Source: Rhodoferax fermentans
Lineage (GTDB): Bacteria; Pseudomonadota; Gammaproteobacteria; Burkholderiales; Burkholderiaceae_C
NCBI RefSeq assembly: GCF_002017865.1
Contig: NZ_MTJN01000002.1
Coordinates: 1,240,001-1,304,000, forward strand
Direction of reading: 5' to 3'
Length of the DNA stretch: 64,000 nucleotides
Shown: positions 10,641-20,135 of the stretch, one piece after another
Layout of the letters: every line of letters begins with the position of its first letter
How positions within the stretch are numbered: the first letter of the stretch is position 1
Notes under the pieces: generated by a model
Database searches by the model: none
Told to the model about the DNA's origin: nothing
Seen by the model: the letters and a program-made list of their open reading frames with translations, nothing else
Translations under genes and position numbers: made by a program

Positions 10641-11048
10641 CTATTTGATACGTTTGAGCGTGGGGCGTGGGCTGCTGGTCGGCTTGGGCGCCTCAGGCTC
10701 TGGGCTTGGTTCAGGACGGCTGATTTGCGGAAAGGCCATGCCTTGGCCGTTTTCGCGCGCAAAAATGGCGATCACCTGATCCACCGGCACCATGATGTCC
10801 CTGGCCACGCCAGAAAAGCGGGCCTTGAACACGATGTAGTCATTGCCAAGCTGCAAACCCGTGGTGGCTGTCAAACCCACGTTGAGAACAATTTCACCGT
10901 CCTTGACGTACTTCAGTGGCACCTGCACCGAGTGATCCACAGAAACGGTGATGTGTGGCGTGTAGCCGTTGTCACAACACCATTCGTGGATGGCACGGAT
11001 CAGATAGGGACGGGTCGAGGTGGACTCGGTGTCGTTCTTCTCGCTCAT
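10641..11048 (-). CDS. sspB: ClpXP protease specificity-enhancing factor SspB
   Basis: SspB binds ssrA-tagged proteins and delivers them to ClpXP. The 135-residue protein has the conserved N-terminal fold (RPYLIRAIHEWC, then PHITV and VPLKYVKDGEIVLN) and the C-terminal ClpX-binding tail PTLKRIK after a proline-rich linker. It lies 7 bp behind sspA and is almost certainly cotranscribed with it. Confidence 0.95.
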   Translation of the reverse strand: MSEKNDTESTSTRPYLIRAIHEWCCDNGYTPHITVSVDHSVQVPLKYVKDGEIVLNVGLTATTGLQLGNDYIVFKARFSGVARDIMVPVDQVIAIFARENGQGMAFPQISRPEPSPEPEAPKPTSSPRPTLKRIK

Positions 11049-11055
11049 CGGTTAC

Positions 11056-11667
11056 CTATTTGCGCATCACTTTTTCAGATGGCGTCAATGCCTCGATGTA
11101 GGCGGGACGCGAAAAAATGCGTTCTGCATACTTCAGCAGAGGTGCCGCGTTCTTGCTCAGCTCAATGCCGTAGTAATCCAGGCGCCACAACAAAGGCGCA
11201 ATGGCCACGTCGAGCATGGAGAAACCATCACCCAGCATGAACTTGTTCTTCAGGAACACCGGGGCCAGTTGGGTCAGTCGATCACGGATGTGGGCGCGCG
11301 CCTTTTCCAGGGCCTTTTCGTTGGCCTTGGCAGTGCGCGACTCCAGCGTTGACACATGGGTGAACAACTCTTTTTCGAAGTTCAGCAGGAACAACCGAAC
11401 CCGGGCACGGTCAACCGGGTCGCCCGGCATCAGCTGTGGATGTGGAAAACGCTCGTCAATGTATTCATTGATGATGTTGGACTCGTACAGGATCAGGTCG
11501 CGCTCGACCAGAATCGGCACTTGCCCGTAGGGGTTCATGACACTGATGTCTTCGGGCTTGTTGTAGAGATCAACGTCACGGATCTCAAAATCCATGCCTT
11601 TTTCAAACAGGACAAAACGGCAACGGTGAGAGTAAGGGCAGGTTGTTCCTGAATAAAGCACCATCAT
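11056..11667 (-). CDS. sspA: Stringent starvation protein A
   Basis: SspA is a glutathione-S-transferase-fold protein that binds RNA polymerase and supports stationary-phase and acid-stress transcription; it has no GST activity in characterised cases. The 203-residue product has the thioredoxin-like start MVLYSGTTCPYSHRCRFVL and the NPYGQVPIL and LYESNIINEYIDE motifs. ATG 11667 (followed at once by a second ATG) has a good AGGAG ribosome binding site 7 nt upstream; the open frame continues above it but without homology. A terminator separates it from petC. Confidence 0.95.
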   Translation of the reverse strand: MMVLYSGTTCPYSHRCRFVLFEKGMDFEIRDVDLYNKPEDISVMNPYGQVPILVERDLILYESNIINEYIDERFPHPQLMPGDPVDRARVRLFLLNFEKELFTHVSTLESRTAKANEKALEKARAHIRDRLTQLAPVFLKNKFMLGDGFSMLDVAIAPLLWRLDYYGIELSKNAAPLLKYAERIFSRPAYIEALTPSEKVMRK

Positions 11668-11691
11668 GGTGAAGGCTCCTAAAAAATAAAA

Positions 11692-11721
11692 AGAGCGGGG
11701 TGCAAAAAGCAGCCCCACTCT
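11692..11721 (-). terminator. Rho-independent terminator of petABC
   Basis: On the minus strand AGAGTGGGGCTGC pairs with GCACCCCGCTCT over a T5 loop, then a T-rich tail (TTTTTATTTTTT) follows. It lies between petC and the sspA ribosome binding site. Confidence 0.88.
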
Positions 11722-11768
11722 GAACCGTCAAGGTCGCCTGGATAAGCGACCTGGCAAATGTGGACGGG

Positions 11769-12539
11769 CTACTTGATGTCTTTCCAGAAAGACTTGTTCA
11801 AACGCCAGGTGACAACCGTCAACCCAGCCAGGAAAATCAAGACCCAGATGCCCAGCGTCTTGCGGGTGGATTGCACAGGTTCACCCATCCACTGCAGGTA
11901 GTTGACGAGGTCACCCACCGTCTGATCGTACTGCTCTGTGGTCAATGTGCCTGGTGTGACCTGCTCGAAGCCCTTGAACACATGGGTTTTCTGCCCATGC
12001 TCTTCAACTTCCTCGAATACCGCCTTGCGGTCACCCTGCAGCTCCCACAAGACATGAGGCATGCCTACATTGGGGAACACCAAGTTGTTCCACCCGGTCT
12101 GGCTGGCGCTATCACGGTAAAAACCACGCAGGTAGGTGTAGAGGTAGTCAGCACCTGTGCCGTTGGCACCAGCGCGTGAACGGGCGATCACACTCAGGTC
12201 AGGCGGGTTGTTGCCAAACCAGGCCTTGCCTTCTTTCATGGAGATCACCGACTTCATGGTGTCACCCACTTTGGCATCGGTCAGCACCAGTTCACTCTTG
12301 ATCTGATCCAGGGTAAAGCCGAGGTCCTGCAAGCGGTTGTAGCGCACGTATTCAGCGCCGTGGCAGTTCAGGCAGTAAGCGACAAAGGTCTTGGCACCGT
12401 TCTGCAAAGAGGTCTTATCGGAGATATTGCCTGGCGCTTTGTCCCAGGCCGGTCCCGCCGTATTGGCAAACACCGACATAGACAGACCCGACACCAGAGA
12501 CAAACCCAGGGCGACTTTTTTGATGAAACTCGTTTTCAT
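11769..12539 (-). CDS. petC: Cytochrome c1 of the bc1 complex
   Basis: The 256-residue cytochrome c1 passes electrons from the Rieske protein to cytochrome c. It has a signal peptide (cleavage likely near Ala25), a single haem site CLNCH at residues 56-60, the region PPDLSVIARSRAG, and a C-terminal membrane anchor (about residues 228-247). It is the last gene of petABC, 17 bp after petB, and is followed by a clear terminator. Confidence 0.96.
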   Translation of the reverse strand: MKTSFIKKVALGLSLVSGLSMSVFANTAGPAWDKAPGNISDKTSLQNGAKTFVAYCLNCHGAEYVRYNRLQDLGFTLDQIKSELVLTDAKVGDTMKSVISMKEGKAWFGNNPPDLSVIARSRAGANGTGADYLYTYLRGFYRDSASQTGWNNLVFPNVGMPHVLWELQGDRKAVFEEVEEHGQKTHVFKGFEQVTPGTLTTEQYDQTVGDLVNYLQWMGEPVQSTRKTLGIWVLIFLAGLTVVTWRLNKSFWKDIK

Positions 12540-12556
12540 TGTGAAAATTCTCCGGG

Positions 12557-13957
12557 TCAGTGAGGCTTGTAAACAACGCGACTCGGCACCGGCTTAAAGG
12601 CTCCCATGCGGCTCCACCAAGGCATCAACAAGAAGAAACCAAAATAAAACAGCGTACCGGCTTGTGACACACGGTTAGCGATGTCAGACGGCGGCTGGAT
12701 ACCCAGGTAGCCCAGCACCAGGAAGTCGATCACAAACACGGCGTACAGGTACTTGTGCCAAGTGGGGCGATAGCGAATGGACTTGACCTGACTGTTGTCC
12801 AACCAGGGCAGGAAGAACAGGATCACGACACCGCCACCCATGGCGACCACACCCCAGAACTTGGCTTCGATCAACAGCATCAAGGCCACGATCACCACGG
12901 CACCCACCGCAATCACGCCCTTGAACAGGGTCGGCATCTTGACCTTGACCACGGCCAATACAGCGGCCAACACGGTCACAGCCATCAGCACGTACATCAA
13001 CTCGGATGTCACGGCGCGCAGCATCGAGTAAAACGGTGTGAAGTACCAGACTGGCGCAATGTGAGCCGGTGTCACATAAGGATTGGCCGGGATGAAGTTG
13101 TTGTACTCCAGGAAGTACCCACCCATTTCAGGCGCAAAGAAAATGATGGCCGAGAACACGAACAGGAACACACTGACACCAAAAATGTCATGCACCGTGT
13201 AGTACGGATGAAACGGGATGCCATCGCGCGGGATACCGTTTTCGTCTTTGTTGGCCTTGATTTCCACACCATCGGGGTTGTTCGAGCCGACTTCATGCAG
13301 CGCAATGATGTGCGCCACCACCAGGCCCAGCAGCACTAGGGGCACCGCGATGACGTGGAAACTGAAGAAGCGGTTCAGCGTGGCATCTCCCACCACAAAA
13401 TCACCACGGATCAGCAACGCCAGATCAGGACCAATGAAGGGAATGGCAGAGAACAAGTTCACGATCACCTGCGCACCCCAGTAGCTCATCTGTCCCCAGG
13501 GCAGCAGGTAGCCCATGAAAGCTTCGGCCATCAGCGCCAGGAAAATGCCGCAGCCGAACAGCCAGACCAATTCACGCGGTTTGCGGTAACTGCCGTACAG
13601 CAAACCACGGAACATGTGCAAATAGACCATCAGGAAGAAGGCCGAAGCACCGGTGGAGTGCATGTAACGGATCAGCCAGCCCCAGGGCACATCACGCATG
13701 ATGTACTCCACCGAGGCAAATGCCAGCGCAGCGTCCGGCTTGTAGTGCATCACCAGGAAAATGCCGGTGACGATCTGAATCACCAACACCAGCAGCGACA
13801 GGGAACCAAAGATGTACCAGACGTTGAAGTTCTTCGGCGCGTAGTACTCACTCATGTGCTCTTTGAAGAGCTTGGACAAGGGGAACCGGTTGTCCACCCA
13901 GTTCAGCGCCTTGGCGGACAAGGGCGCGTTCGGGGAAATTTCGTGGAATTCTGCCAT
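12557..13957 (-). CDS. petB: Cytochrome b of the bc1 complex
   Basis: A 466-residue integral membrane subunit that carries the two b haems and the quinol-oxidising and quinone-reducing sites. Visible landmarks are the transmembrane series starting near residue 45, [15 protein letters not shown] and FHVIAVP with the haem-binding histidines, and the QoSite region ending in PEMGG, where many organisms have PEWY. ATG 13957 is chosen for its GAGGAC ribosome binding site and family start MAEFHEI; an in-frame TTG five codons upstream would overlap petA. Confidence 0.96.
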   Translation of the reverse strand: MAEFHEISPNAPLSAKALNWVDNRFPLSKLFKEHMSEYYAPKNFNVWYIFGSLSLLVLVIQIVTGIFLVMHYKPDAALAFASVEYIMRDVPWGWLIRYMHSTGASAFFLMVYLHMFRGLLYGSYRKPRELVWLFGCGIFLALMAEAFMGYLLPWGQMSYWGAQVIVNLFSAIPFIGPDLALLIRGDFVVGDATLNRFFSFHVIAVPLVLLGLVVAHIIALHEVGSNNPDGVEIKANKDENGIPRDGIPFHPYYTVHDIFGVSVFLFVFSAIIFFAPEMGGYFLEYNNFIPANPYVTPAHIAPVWYFTPFYSMLRAVTSELMYVLMAVTVLAAVLAVVKVKMPTLFKGVIAVGAVVIVALMLLIEAKFWGVVAMGGGVVILFFLPWLDNSQVKSIRYRPTWHKYLYAVFVIDFLVLGYLGIQPPSDIANRVSQAGTLFYFGFFLLMPWWSRMGAFKPVPSRVVYKPH

Positions 13958-13968
13958 GTCAATAGTCC

Positions 13969-14583
13969 TCAAGCTTTCTTGTCGTCACCGATCAGCAACT
14001 TGCTGTCTGACAGGTACATGTGGGGAGGAATCTCAAGATTGTCGGGTGCCGGCTTGTTCTTGAACACCCGCCCCGCCAAGTCAAAGGTTGAGCCATGGCA
14101 CGGGCACAAGAAGCCACCTTGCCAGTCATCCGGCAAAGACGGCTGCGGGCCTGCCTGAAACTTGTCCGACGGTGAGCAGCCCAGATGGGTGCAAATGCCA
14201 ATGGTCACCAGGTATTCGGGTTTGATCGAGCGGGTGGCGTTACGTGCATACGCAGGCGCCTGCTCATCGGGCTTGCGGGTGGATGCAGGATCAACCAGTT
14301 GATCGTCCAGTTTGGGCAAAGCAGCCAGCATCTCGGGTGTGCGACGCACAATCCAGACCGGCTTGCCACGCCATTCCACCGTCATTTTTTCGCCCGGCTT
14401 CAAGGCTGAAATATCAGCCTCTACCGCTGCGCCAGCGGCCTTGGCTCGCTCCGAGGGTTGAAACGACGCCACAAAAGGCGCCACAACGGCAGCTGTGCCA
14501 AGCGCGCCCACTGCGCTGGAAGCAATCAGCCACGTTCGTTTTTCGGCGTCGACCAAACCGTTTTTAACAACAGATTCACTCAT
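13969..14583 (-). CDS. petA: Rieske iron-sulfur subunit of the bc1 complex
   Basis: The 204-residue Rieske protein carries the 2Fe-2S cluster that accepts the first electron from quinol. Ligands are intact in CTHLGC (Cys131, His133) and CPCHGS (Cys160, His163), with Cys136 and Cys162 able to form the stabilising disulfide. Residues 16-38 form the membrane anchor after a KR-containing start, consistent with Tat-dependent insertion. Start ATG 14583 has GAGG spaced 6 nt upstream; an ATG two codons earlier lies on top of that site. Confidence 0.96.
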   Translation of the reverse strand: MSESVVKNGLVDAEKRTWLIASSAVGALGTAAVVAPFVASFQPSERAKAAGAAVEADISALKPGEKMTVEWRGKPVWIVRRTPEMLAALPKLDDQLVDPASTRKPDEQAPAYARNATRSIKPEYLVTIGICTHLGCSPSDKFQAGPQPSLPDDWQGGFLCPCHGSTFDLAGRVFKNKPAPDNLEIPPHMYLSDSKLLIGDDKKA

Positions 14584-14679
14584 GGGCATCCTCAATGATA
14601 AAAACCACACCAAATCAAAGGGTAGGATTGTAGCTGAGCCACCCTTTGCTCAGGCGCCGCCCGCAGGCGGCATTCAGCC

Positions 14680-15756
14680 TTATCCGCCGCTTTCACGCCG
14701 CAAACACCCCAGCAACTGCGCCATACGCACCGCCTCGATCAGGCTCGATGCATCGGCACGCCCAGTGCCCGCCAGGTCAAAAGCAGTGCCGTGGTCCGGG
14801 CTGGTGCGCACGAGTGGCAAACCCAGGGTCACATTGACGCCTTTGTCCACGCCCAGATATTTCACAGGAATCAGGCCCTGATCGTGGTACATCGCCAACA
14901 CCACGTCGAATTCACCGTCCCGACCGGCCTGAGCGCGTGCACGCATGAAAATCGTGTCAGGGGCTTGTGGCTCGCTGGCGTTGACCCCTTGCCGGCGCGC
15001 CGCAGCCACGGCCGGGGCGATGATGGTCTGTTCTTCGGTGCCAAACAGCCCGCCCTCACCCGCATGCGGATTCAGAGCTGCCACACCAATCCGAGGGGCA
15101 CGCCCCAAAATCGGCAGCAGCGCATGGTGGGTGATCAGCAGACTTTGCAACACGTTTTCAAACGTCACCGCCGCCAAGGCATCACGCAAGGACACATGGA
15201 TGCTGACCAGCACCACGCGCAACTCATCGTTGGCCAGCATCATGCGCACCGGGCACTGGTCCACCGGCAGACCTTGGTGTTTGGCGGCCAGGGCCTGCAG
15301 CAATTCCGTGTGGCCGGGAAAGGCCGCATATGGCGCCCCCGCCAGCGACAGCGCCGCCTTGTTAAGCGGAGCCGTCACCAGGCCCGCCACCTCACCACGC
15401 AGTGCTGCATTGGCAGCCCAGACCACCGCGTCACCCGCCATCTGGCCAGCGCGGGCACTGAGCTGCCCAAAAGGTTCGGGTGGCAAGCTGCTGGCCTCTA
15501 TCGGCAATACCGGCACACACCGGGGTGGGCAGGACAGCGCCTCCTGGGCATGCGACAACACCAGCACCGGCAGCACCACACCCTCACCGGCCACGCAGGA
15601 CGCCGCACGGCGCATGGTGGCCACATCCCCCACCACAAAACAGCCACGGGTCTCCTGCGGCGCATCACGAAAGGCCTTGACGATGATTTCCGGGCCGATA
15701 CCGGCCGGGTCACCCTGGGTGATGGCCAGAGGCAAGTGCATGCGGGGTTCGCTCAT
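14680..15756 (-). CDS. pdxA: 4-hydroxythreonine-4-phosphate dehydrogenase
   Basis: PdxA oxidises 4-phosphohydroxy-L-threonine in the DXP-dependent pathway to pyridoxal phosphate. The 358-residue protein has the start LAITQGDPAGIGPEI, the substrate and metal histidines in FPGHTE, LNPHAGEGGLFG and MYHDQGL, and the NVTLGLPLVRTSPDHGTAFD region. It lies 9 bp downstream of the NIF3-like gene, so the two are likely cotranscribed. Confidence 0.95.
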   Translation of the reverse strand: MSEPRMHLPLAITQGDPAGIGPEIIVKAFRDAPQETRGCFVVGDVATMRRAASCVAGEGVVLPVLVLSHAQEALSCPPRCVPVLPIEASSLPPEPFGQLSARAGQMAGDAVVWAANAALRGEVAGLVTAPLNKAALSLAGAPYAAFPGHTELLQALAAKHQGLPVDQCPVRMMLANDELRVVLVSIHVSLRDALAAVTFENVLQSLLITHHALLPILGRAPRIGVAALNPHAGEGGLFGTEEQTIIAPAVAAARRQGVNASEPQAPDTIFMRARAQAGRDGEFDVVLAMYHDQGLIPVKYLGVDKGVNVTLGLPLVRTSPDHGTAFDLAGTGRADASSLIEAVRMAQLLGCLRRESGG

Positions 15757-15765
15757 GGAAGATTC

Positions 15766-16524
15766 TCAGGCTGGGTTGTCAATGTCAATGAACTCGTGCG
15801 CCAGCCCCAACAGGCCTGCCACATGGGCCGCCACAGCGGGCGCGCCATATCGCTCGGTGGCGTGGTGGCCACAGGCCAGATAGGCCACGCCACATTCGCG
15901 GGCCAGATGCGCTTGTGGCTCGGACAACTCACCGGTGATGAAGGCATCCGCCCCCGCAGCAATGGCCGCCTCAAAATAACTCTGTGCCCCGCCAGAACAC
16001 CATGCTATATTTTGAATAGCTTTTGACCCTTGACCAACAAGGGCTACAGGCCGATTTAATACAGAAGAGACGTGGTCTGCCAGCGCCTGTGCCGACGCAA
16101 AACTCTGCCCATCCACCGGCGCGCCGAGCCAACCCAAGTCCTGCTCACCAAAACGGGCCGTGCCCACCAGCCCGAGCTTGAGGCCCAGCTGGGCGTTGTT
16201 ACCCAGCTCGGGATTCGCGTCCAGCGGCAGGTGGTAGGCCAGCAGGTTGATGTCGTGCGCCAACAGCAAGGCCAGACGTTGTTTCATCCAGCCGGTGACA
16301 CAGCCGTTCTGGCCACGCCAGAACAAGCCGTGGTGCACCAGGATCGTGTCGGCCTGGGCGGCAATGGCGGCCTCGATCAGCGCCCGGCTGGCGGTCACGC
16401 CCGACACAATTTTGCGGACCTGGGCACCGCCTTCAACCTGCAAACCATTGGGGCCGTAGTCGCGAAACCGCTCAGGTTGGAGCAAGGCATCCAATGTGCC
16501 CAGAAGTTCGGTGCGGTGAATCAT
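15766..16524 (-). CDS. NIF3-like dinuclear metal centre protein (YbgI/YqfO family)
   Basis: A 252-residue member of the NIF3/DUF34 family, conserved but without an agreed function (GTP cyclohydrolase-like and metal-insertion roles have been proposed). Likely metal ligands are visible: His64-His65, Asp102, His221 and Glu224. Residues of about 155-173 are encoded by a complete copy of the dispersed AGCCCTT repeat read in frame, yet the protein has normal length. ATG 16524 is chosen over a TTG ten codons upstream because homology begins at MIHRTEL. It runs into pdxA. Confidence 0.9.
   Translation of the reverse strand: MIHRTELLGTLDALLQPERFRDYGPNGLQVEGGAQVRKIVSGVTASRALIEAAIAAQADTILVHHGLFWRGQNGCVTGWMKQRLALLLAHDINLLAYHLPLDANPELGNNAQLGLKLGLVGTARFGEQDLGWLGAPVDGQSFASAQALADHVSSVLNRPVALVGQGSKAIQNIAWCSGGAQSYFEAAIAAGADAFITGELSEPQAHLARECGVAYLACGHHATERYGAPAVAAHVAGLLGLAHEFIDIDNPA
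16004..16060 (-). repeat. Dispersed palindromic repeat, copy 2, inside the NIF3-like gene
   Basis: Minus-strand reading: TAAATCGGCCTGTAGCCCTT, GTTGGTCAAGGG, then AAAAGCTATTCAAAATATAGC. This covers nearly the whole consensus, including the TAGCTAT-like tail. It lies wholly within coding sequence and is translated without a stop. Confidence 0.78.
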
Positions 16525-16575
16525 GACAAAAACCAGGGGAGATGATGCGCACAATGATAAGCCCGTGCGCCAGCG

Positions 16576-16947
16576 TTAATGCAGTTGTTCAGGAGGTGAT
16601 TCGGGCTCCAGCTCTGCATCACAGTCACAACCAACCCCTGCAGCCACCCAGCGCTTGGCCACACGACCCAAGCCGACCGCCAGCAGCGAGGTGCTCGGCT
16701 TCAGCCAGGGTGGCAAGCGCGCTGCCAGCACCTCTTGCGGCGCGGTGATGGCACCACACCGGTACAGGCTAGCCTCGGCCTGCCAGCGCAGAGCGCGACA
16801 TGGCCCCTGGCGGTGACCCGACAGCAACACCCCGAGTGGACAGGGCGCCAGCAGGCAACACACCCCACAGCCGTTGCAAGGCGCGCCCAGCGCGGGTTTG
16901 GCAGGGGCGTCGGCAAAAATAAGGACGTGTTGTGTCGGAACGGGCAT
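16576..16947 (-). CDS. YkgJ-type cysteine cluster protein
   Basis: A 123-residue protein with the CxxCxxCC cluster of the YkgJ/CxxCxxCC family (Cys24, Cys27, Cys30, Cys31) plus Cys36, Cys50 and Cys64. This suggests binding of zinc or an iron-sulfur cluster; the role is unknown. It lies 51 bp upstream of the NIF3-like gene on the same strand and is divergent from the DegQ-like protease. Confidence 0.78.
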   Translation of the reverse strand: MPVPTQHVLIFADAPAKPALGAPCNGCGVCCLLAPCPLGVLLSGHRQGPCRALRWQAEASLYRCGAITAPQEVLAARLPPWLKPSTSLLAVGLGRVAKRWVAAGVGCDCDAELEPESPPEQLH

Positions 16948-17013
16948 TGAAATGGGAGGCTAAACCTACAATTTGATTCCATCACAAAAGTGGGCTGCGC
17001 CCCAGAAAATTCC

Positions 17014-18153
17014 ATGAAACGTCTTTGGTTGTTGTTTTCACAAACGGTCACCGTCTTGTTGGCCGCTTATTTTGTGGTGGGCACCCTCAAGCCAGGGTGG
17101 CTGCCATCGCGCGGTGTGAGTTCGGCGGTGGCGGTGCTGGAAGCACCCGAACCCGGCACCGGGGTGGTACCTGCGGGCAGCTTCCGGCTGGCAGCGCAGA
17201 AAGCCTCCTCGGCGGTGGTGAGCATCAACATCAGCAAAAATGCCCGGCCCAACCCGCAGAACAACGACCCCTGGTTCAGATTCTTCTTTGGTGAACAACA
17301 AGACCAGGCGCAGATGGGCCTGGGCAGTGGCGTCATTGTCAGCGCCGACGGTTACATCCTGACCAACAACCATGTGGTCGAGGGTGCCGACGAGATCGAG
17401 GTGTTCCTCAACGACAGCCGCAAGGCGCGCGCCAAGGTGATTGGCACCGACCCGGACTCCGACCTGGCGGTGCTGAAGATCGACCTGGACCGGCTGCCAG
17501 TGATTGTGCTGGGCAATGCCAGCACCCTGCAGGTGGGTGACCAGGTGCTGGCCATCGGCAACCCGTTTGGTGTGGGTCAGACCGTGACCAGCGGCATTGT
17601 CAGTGCGCTGGGGCGCAACCAGCTGGGCATCAACACCTTTGAGAACTTCATCCAGACCGATGCCGCCATCAACCCCGGCAACTCGGGCGGCGCGCTGGTA
17701 GACACCAACGGCAACCTGCTGGGCATCAACACCGCCATTTATTCGCGCTCCGGCGGCAGCATGGGGATCGGTTTTGCCATTCCGGTATCCACCGCCAAGA
17801 TGGTGCTCGAAGGCATTGTCAAAGACGGTCAGGTCACGCGTGGCTGGATTGGTGTGGAACCCAACGAACTCAATGCCGAGTTGGCGCAGACCTTTGGTGT
17901 CAAAGCCGACCATGGCGTGATCATCACCGGCGTGCTGCAAAACGGCCCAGCCGCCCAGGGTGGCATGAAACCGGGTGATGTGGTGACCCGCGTGGCCAAC
18001 CAGGACGTGCACAACGTGGCCGAGATGTTGTCCCTGGTGGCGGCCTTAAAACCCGGCCAGACAGAGTCTTTTGAGGTTCAGCGCGCCGACGGCCGGGTCA
18101 CCCTCAACATCGCACCAGGTGTTCGCCCCAGACCGCGCCAGCGTGTGCAGTGA
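17014..18153 (+). CDS. DegQ/HtrA-type periplasmic serine protease (S1C)
   Basis: A 379-residue protein with one N-terminal membrane segment (about residues 5-24), a trypsin-like domain with triad His120, Asp150, Ser224 (in NNHVVEGA, DSDLAVLKID, PGNSGGALVD), and one C-terminal PDZ domain (about 275-370). A single PDZ domain and a membrane anchor fit the DegS-like layout, but Burkholderiales proteins of this type serve general envelope quality control. ATG 17014 is preferred over GTG 16990 because relatives begin MKRxWLLF. It is convergent with tatC. Confidence 0.92.
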   Translation: MKRLWLLFSQTVTVLLAAYFVVGTLKPGWLPSRGVSSAVAVLEAPEPGTGVVPAGSFRLAAQKASSAVVSINISKNARPNPQNNDPWFRFFFGEQQDQAQMGLGSGVIVSADGYILTNNHVVEGADEIEVFLNDSRKARAKVIGTDPDSDLAVLKIDLDRLPVIVLGNASTLQVGDQVLAIGNPFGVGQTVTSGIVSALGRNQLGINTFENFIQTDAAINPGNSGGALVDTNGNLLGINTAIYSRSGGSMGIGFAIPVSTAKMVLEGIVKDGQVTRGWIGVEPNELNAELAQTFGVKADHGVIITGVLQNGPAAQGGMKPGDVVTRVANQDVHNVAEMLSLVAALKPGQTESFEVQRADGRVTLNIAPGVRPRPRQRVQ

Positions 18154-18175
18154 GATCTGAGGGAAAAAGCCAGAC

Positions 18176-18973
18176 TCAGGACGACGTCGTGGTTGGATTG
18201 GCCTCGTCGTCGGGCGCCTTGGTGTGTTTGATGAACACCTGCGCCGCGATGATGCCAATCTCGTAGAGCGCCACCATCGGGATTGCCAAGGCCAGTTGTG
18301 ACACCACGTCGGGCGGTGTCACGATGGCGGCAATGATGAAGGCCAGCACCACAAAATAACCGCGGAATTCCTTGAGCTTCTCGATGCTGAAGATGCCCAT
18401 GCGTGCCAGCACCACCACCACCACCGGCACCTCAAAGGCCAGGCCAAAGGCCAGGAACATCGACAACACAAAACTCAGATAAGCCTCGATGTCAGGCGAC
18501 GCGGTGATGCTTTTGGGCGCAAAACTCTGGATGAACGCAAACACCCGGCCAAAAACAAAGAAGTAGCAGAACGCCACCCCCAGGAAAAACAACAGGGTGC
18601 TCGACACCACCAGTGGCAGCACCAGCTTTTTCTCGTGGGAATACAGTCCGGGTGCCACAAAGGCCCAGATCTGGTAGAGCACCACCGGCAGCGCAATCAG
18701 GAGTGCGGCCATCATCAGCACCTTGAGCGGCACCATGAAAGGCGAAATCACCGAGGTGGCGATCAGCGTGGAACCGGCGGGCAAATGGGACACCAGCGGC
18801 GCGGCCAGCAGGTCATACAGGGCACTGGGGCCGGGGTACAGCGCCAGCGCCACAGCTACCACCACAATCGCAATGGTGGCCTTGACCAGGCGGTCACGCA
18901 GCTCAATCAGATGCTGCACAAACGGTTGTTCGCTGCCAGCCAGCTCGTCGTCTTTTTTGGAGGGATCGGACAT
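18176..18973 (-). CDS. tatC: Sec-independent translocase subunit TatC
   Basis: TatC is the signal-recognition core of the twin-arginine translocase that exports folded proteins. The 265-residue protein has six predicted membrane segments, the N-terminal HLIELRDRLVKA motif and the conserved FxFAPGLYSHEK loop. Its start codon overlaps the tatB stop by one base (TAATG). The operon order is tatA-tatB-tatC. Likely Tat substrates in this window include the Rieske protein and MsrP. Confidence 0.96.
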   Translation of the reverse strand: MSDPSKKDDELAGSEQPFVQHLIELRDRLVKATIAIVVVAVALALYPGPSALYDLLAAPLVSHLPAGSTLIATSVISPFMVPLKVLMMAALLIALPVVLYQIWAFVAPGLYSHEKKLVLPLVVSSTLLFFLGVAFCYFFVFGRVFAFIQSFAPKSITASPDIEAYLSFVLSMFLAFGLAFEVPVVVVVLARMGIFSIEKLKEFRGYFVVLAFIIAAIVTPPDVVSQLALAIPMVALYEIGIIAAQVFIKHTKAPDDEANPTTTSS

Positions 18974-19428
18974 TACTTGAAGGAAGTCGGCCGGTAACGC
19001 GCGACACGCGCGGCACCTGACAAGGCCTTGGTGCGCACACCATTGCGGGCTTTGTACCAGTTGGGCACAGCACCTTGTTTGAGGCGCCAGTGTTTCTTGG
19101 GATGGCGGTACTCGGGTACCGGCGAGAAGTCGACGGCAGCGGAGCTGTCGCCGGAAGATTCGGCCCAGGACTTTTCGAAGTCTGCGGCGTTGTCGCGCAG
19201 GGTCTGGTTGACATCCTTGGCGGCGTCTTCCACCGTTTCTTTCATGCGTTTGAGTTCGTCGAGGGCCATCGATCGGTTGACCTCGGCCTTGACGTCGCTG
19301 ATGTAGCGCTGCGCCTTACCCAGCAAGGTGCCCACGGTGCGCGCAACCCGGGGCAGTTTCTCCGGTCCGATCACCACCAAAGCCACGGCGCCAATCAGCG
19401 CCAGCTTGGAAATACCCAGATCAATCAT
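18973..19428 (-). CDS. tatB: Sec-independent translocase subunit TatB
   Basis: A 151-residue TatB with the start [21 protein letters not shown], the membrane segment and hinge ([13 protein letters not shown]), an amphipathic helix with acidic residues, and a long C-terminal tail. TatB pairs with TatC to bind signal peptides. It starts 30 bp after the tatA stop and overlaps tatC by one base. Confidence 0.95.
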   Translation of the reverse strand: MIDLGISKLALIGAVALVVIGPEKLPRVARTVGTLLGKAQRYISDVKAEVNRSMALDELKRMKETVEDAAKDVNQTLRDNAADFEKSWAESSGDSSAAVDFSPVPEYRHPKKHWRLKQGAVPNWYKARNGVRTKALSGAARVARYRPTSFK

Positions 19429-19458
19429 GCGAACCTAACACCGAACCGAACCAGCACA

Positions 19459-19692
19459 TCAAGACTTTTGCTTGGCTTCCACGTCAATCGTGGTTTTGTC
19501 AGCAGCTGCGCTGTTGGCAACTTGGGCTGCGGCTTTTTCCTCTTCGGTGGTGCCGCCGTCTTTCATACCGTCCTTGAAGCCTTTGACGGCGCCACCCAGA
19601 TCACTGCCGATGTTCTTGAGCTTCTTGGTGCCAAACACCATGACCACAATCAACAAAACAATCAACCAGTGCCAAATTGAAAACGAACCCAT
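19459..19692 (-). CDS. tatA: Sec-independent translocase subunit TatA
   Basis: A 77-residue TatA that forms the transport pore of the Tat system. It has the short N-terminal membrane helix ([15 protein letters not shown]), the conserved FG-TKKL hinge and an amphipathic helix. ATG 19692 is supported by an AGGAG ribosome binding site 7 nt upstream; the upstream open frame has no homology. Confidence 0.95.
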   Translation of the reverse strand: MGSFSIWHWLIVLLIVVMVFGTKKLKNIGSDLGGAVKGFKDGMKDGGTTEEEKAAAQVANSAAADKTTIDVEAKQKS

Positions 19693-19760
19693 CTTGATGC
19701 TCCTAACGAATGCCGAAATTTTAGACGGGCAAGTGCGACGTCTGCGGCCAAAGCTGGGGA

Positions 19761-20135
19761 TTATCCCCGTAACCATGGGCGCGGACCGCCCATGACATGA
19801 ATATGCAGGTGGTGTACCTCCTGCCCGCCTTCTGCACCAGTGTTGCAGAGCAGGCGAAAGCCACCGGCCGGGTAAGGGTTACAGCCCTCTTGCCGCGCCA
19901 GCTTGGGCGCCAGCACCATCAAACGCCCCATCAAGGCCGCGTGTTCATCGGTGAGCTGGGCCATGGACGGGATGTGTAACTTGGGGATGATCAAAAAATG
20001 CACCGGCGCCGACGGATGGATGTCGTGAAAGGCGTAGAAGTCCTCGTCCTGGTACACCGGCTTGGACGGAATCTGGCCTGCCACAATTTTGCAGAACAGG
20101 CAGTTCGGGTCATGGTCAACAATCTTCTCACTCAT
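19761..20135 (-). CDS. HIT family (HINT-like) nucleotide phosphoramidase
   Basis: A 124-residue histidine-triad protein with a zinc-type start ([14 protein letters not shown]) and the catalytic triad [10 protein letters not shown] near the C-terminus. HINT enzymes hydrolyse adenosine phosphoramidates. It sits between the his and tat genes, a common order in Burkholderiales, and overlaps the DUF4870-like gene by 4 bp. Start ATG 20135 is where the homology begins. Confidence 0.93.
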   Translation of the reverse strand: MSEKIVDHDPNCLFCKIVAGQIPSKPVYQDEDFYAFHDIHPSAPVHFLIIPKLHIPSMAQLTDEHAALMGRLMVLAPKLARQEGCNPYPAGGFRLLCNTGAEGGQEVHHLHIHVMGGPRPWLRG

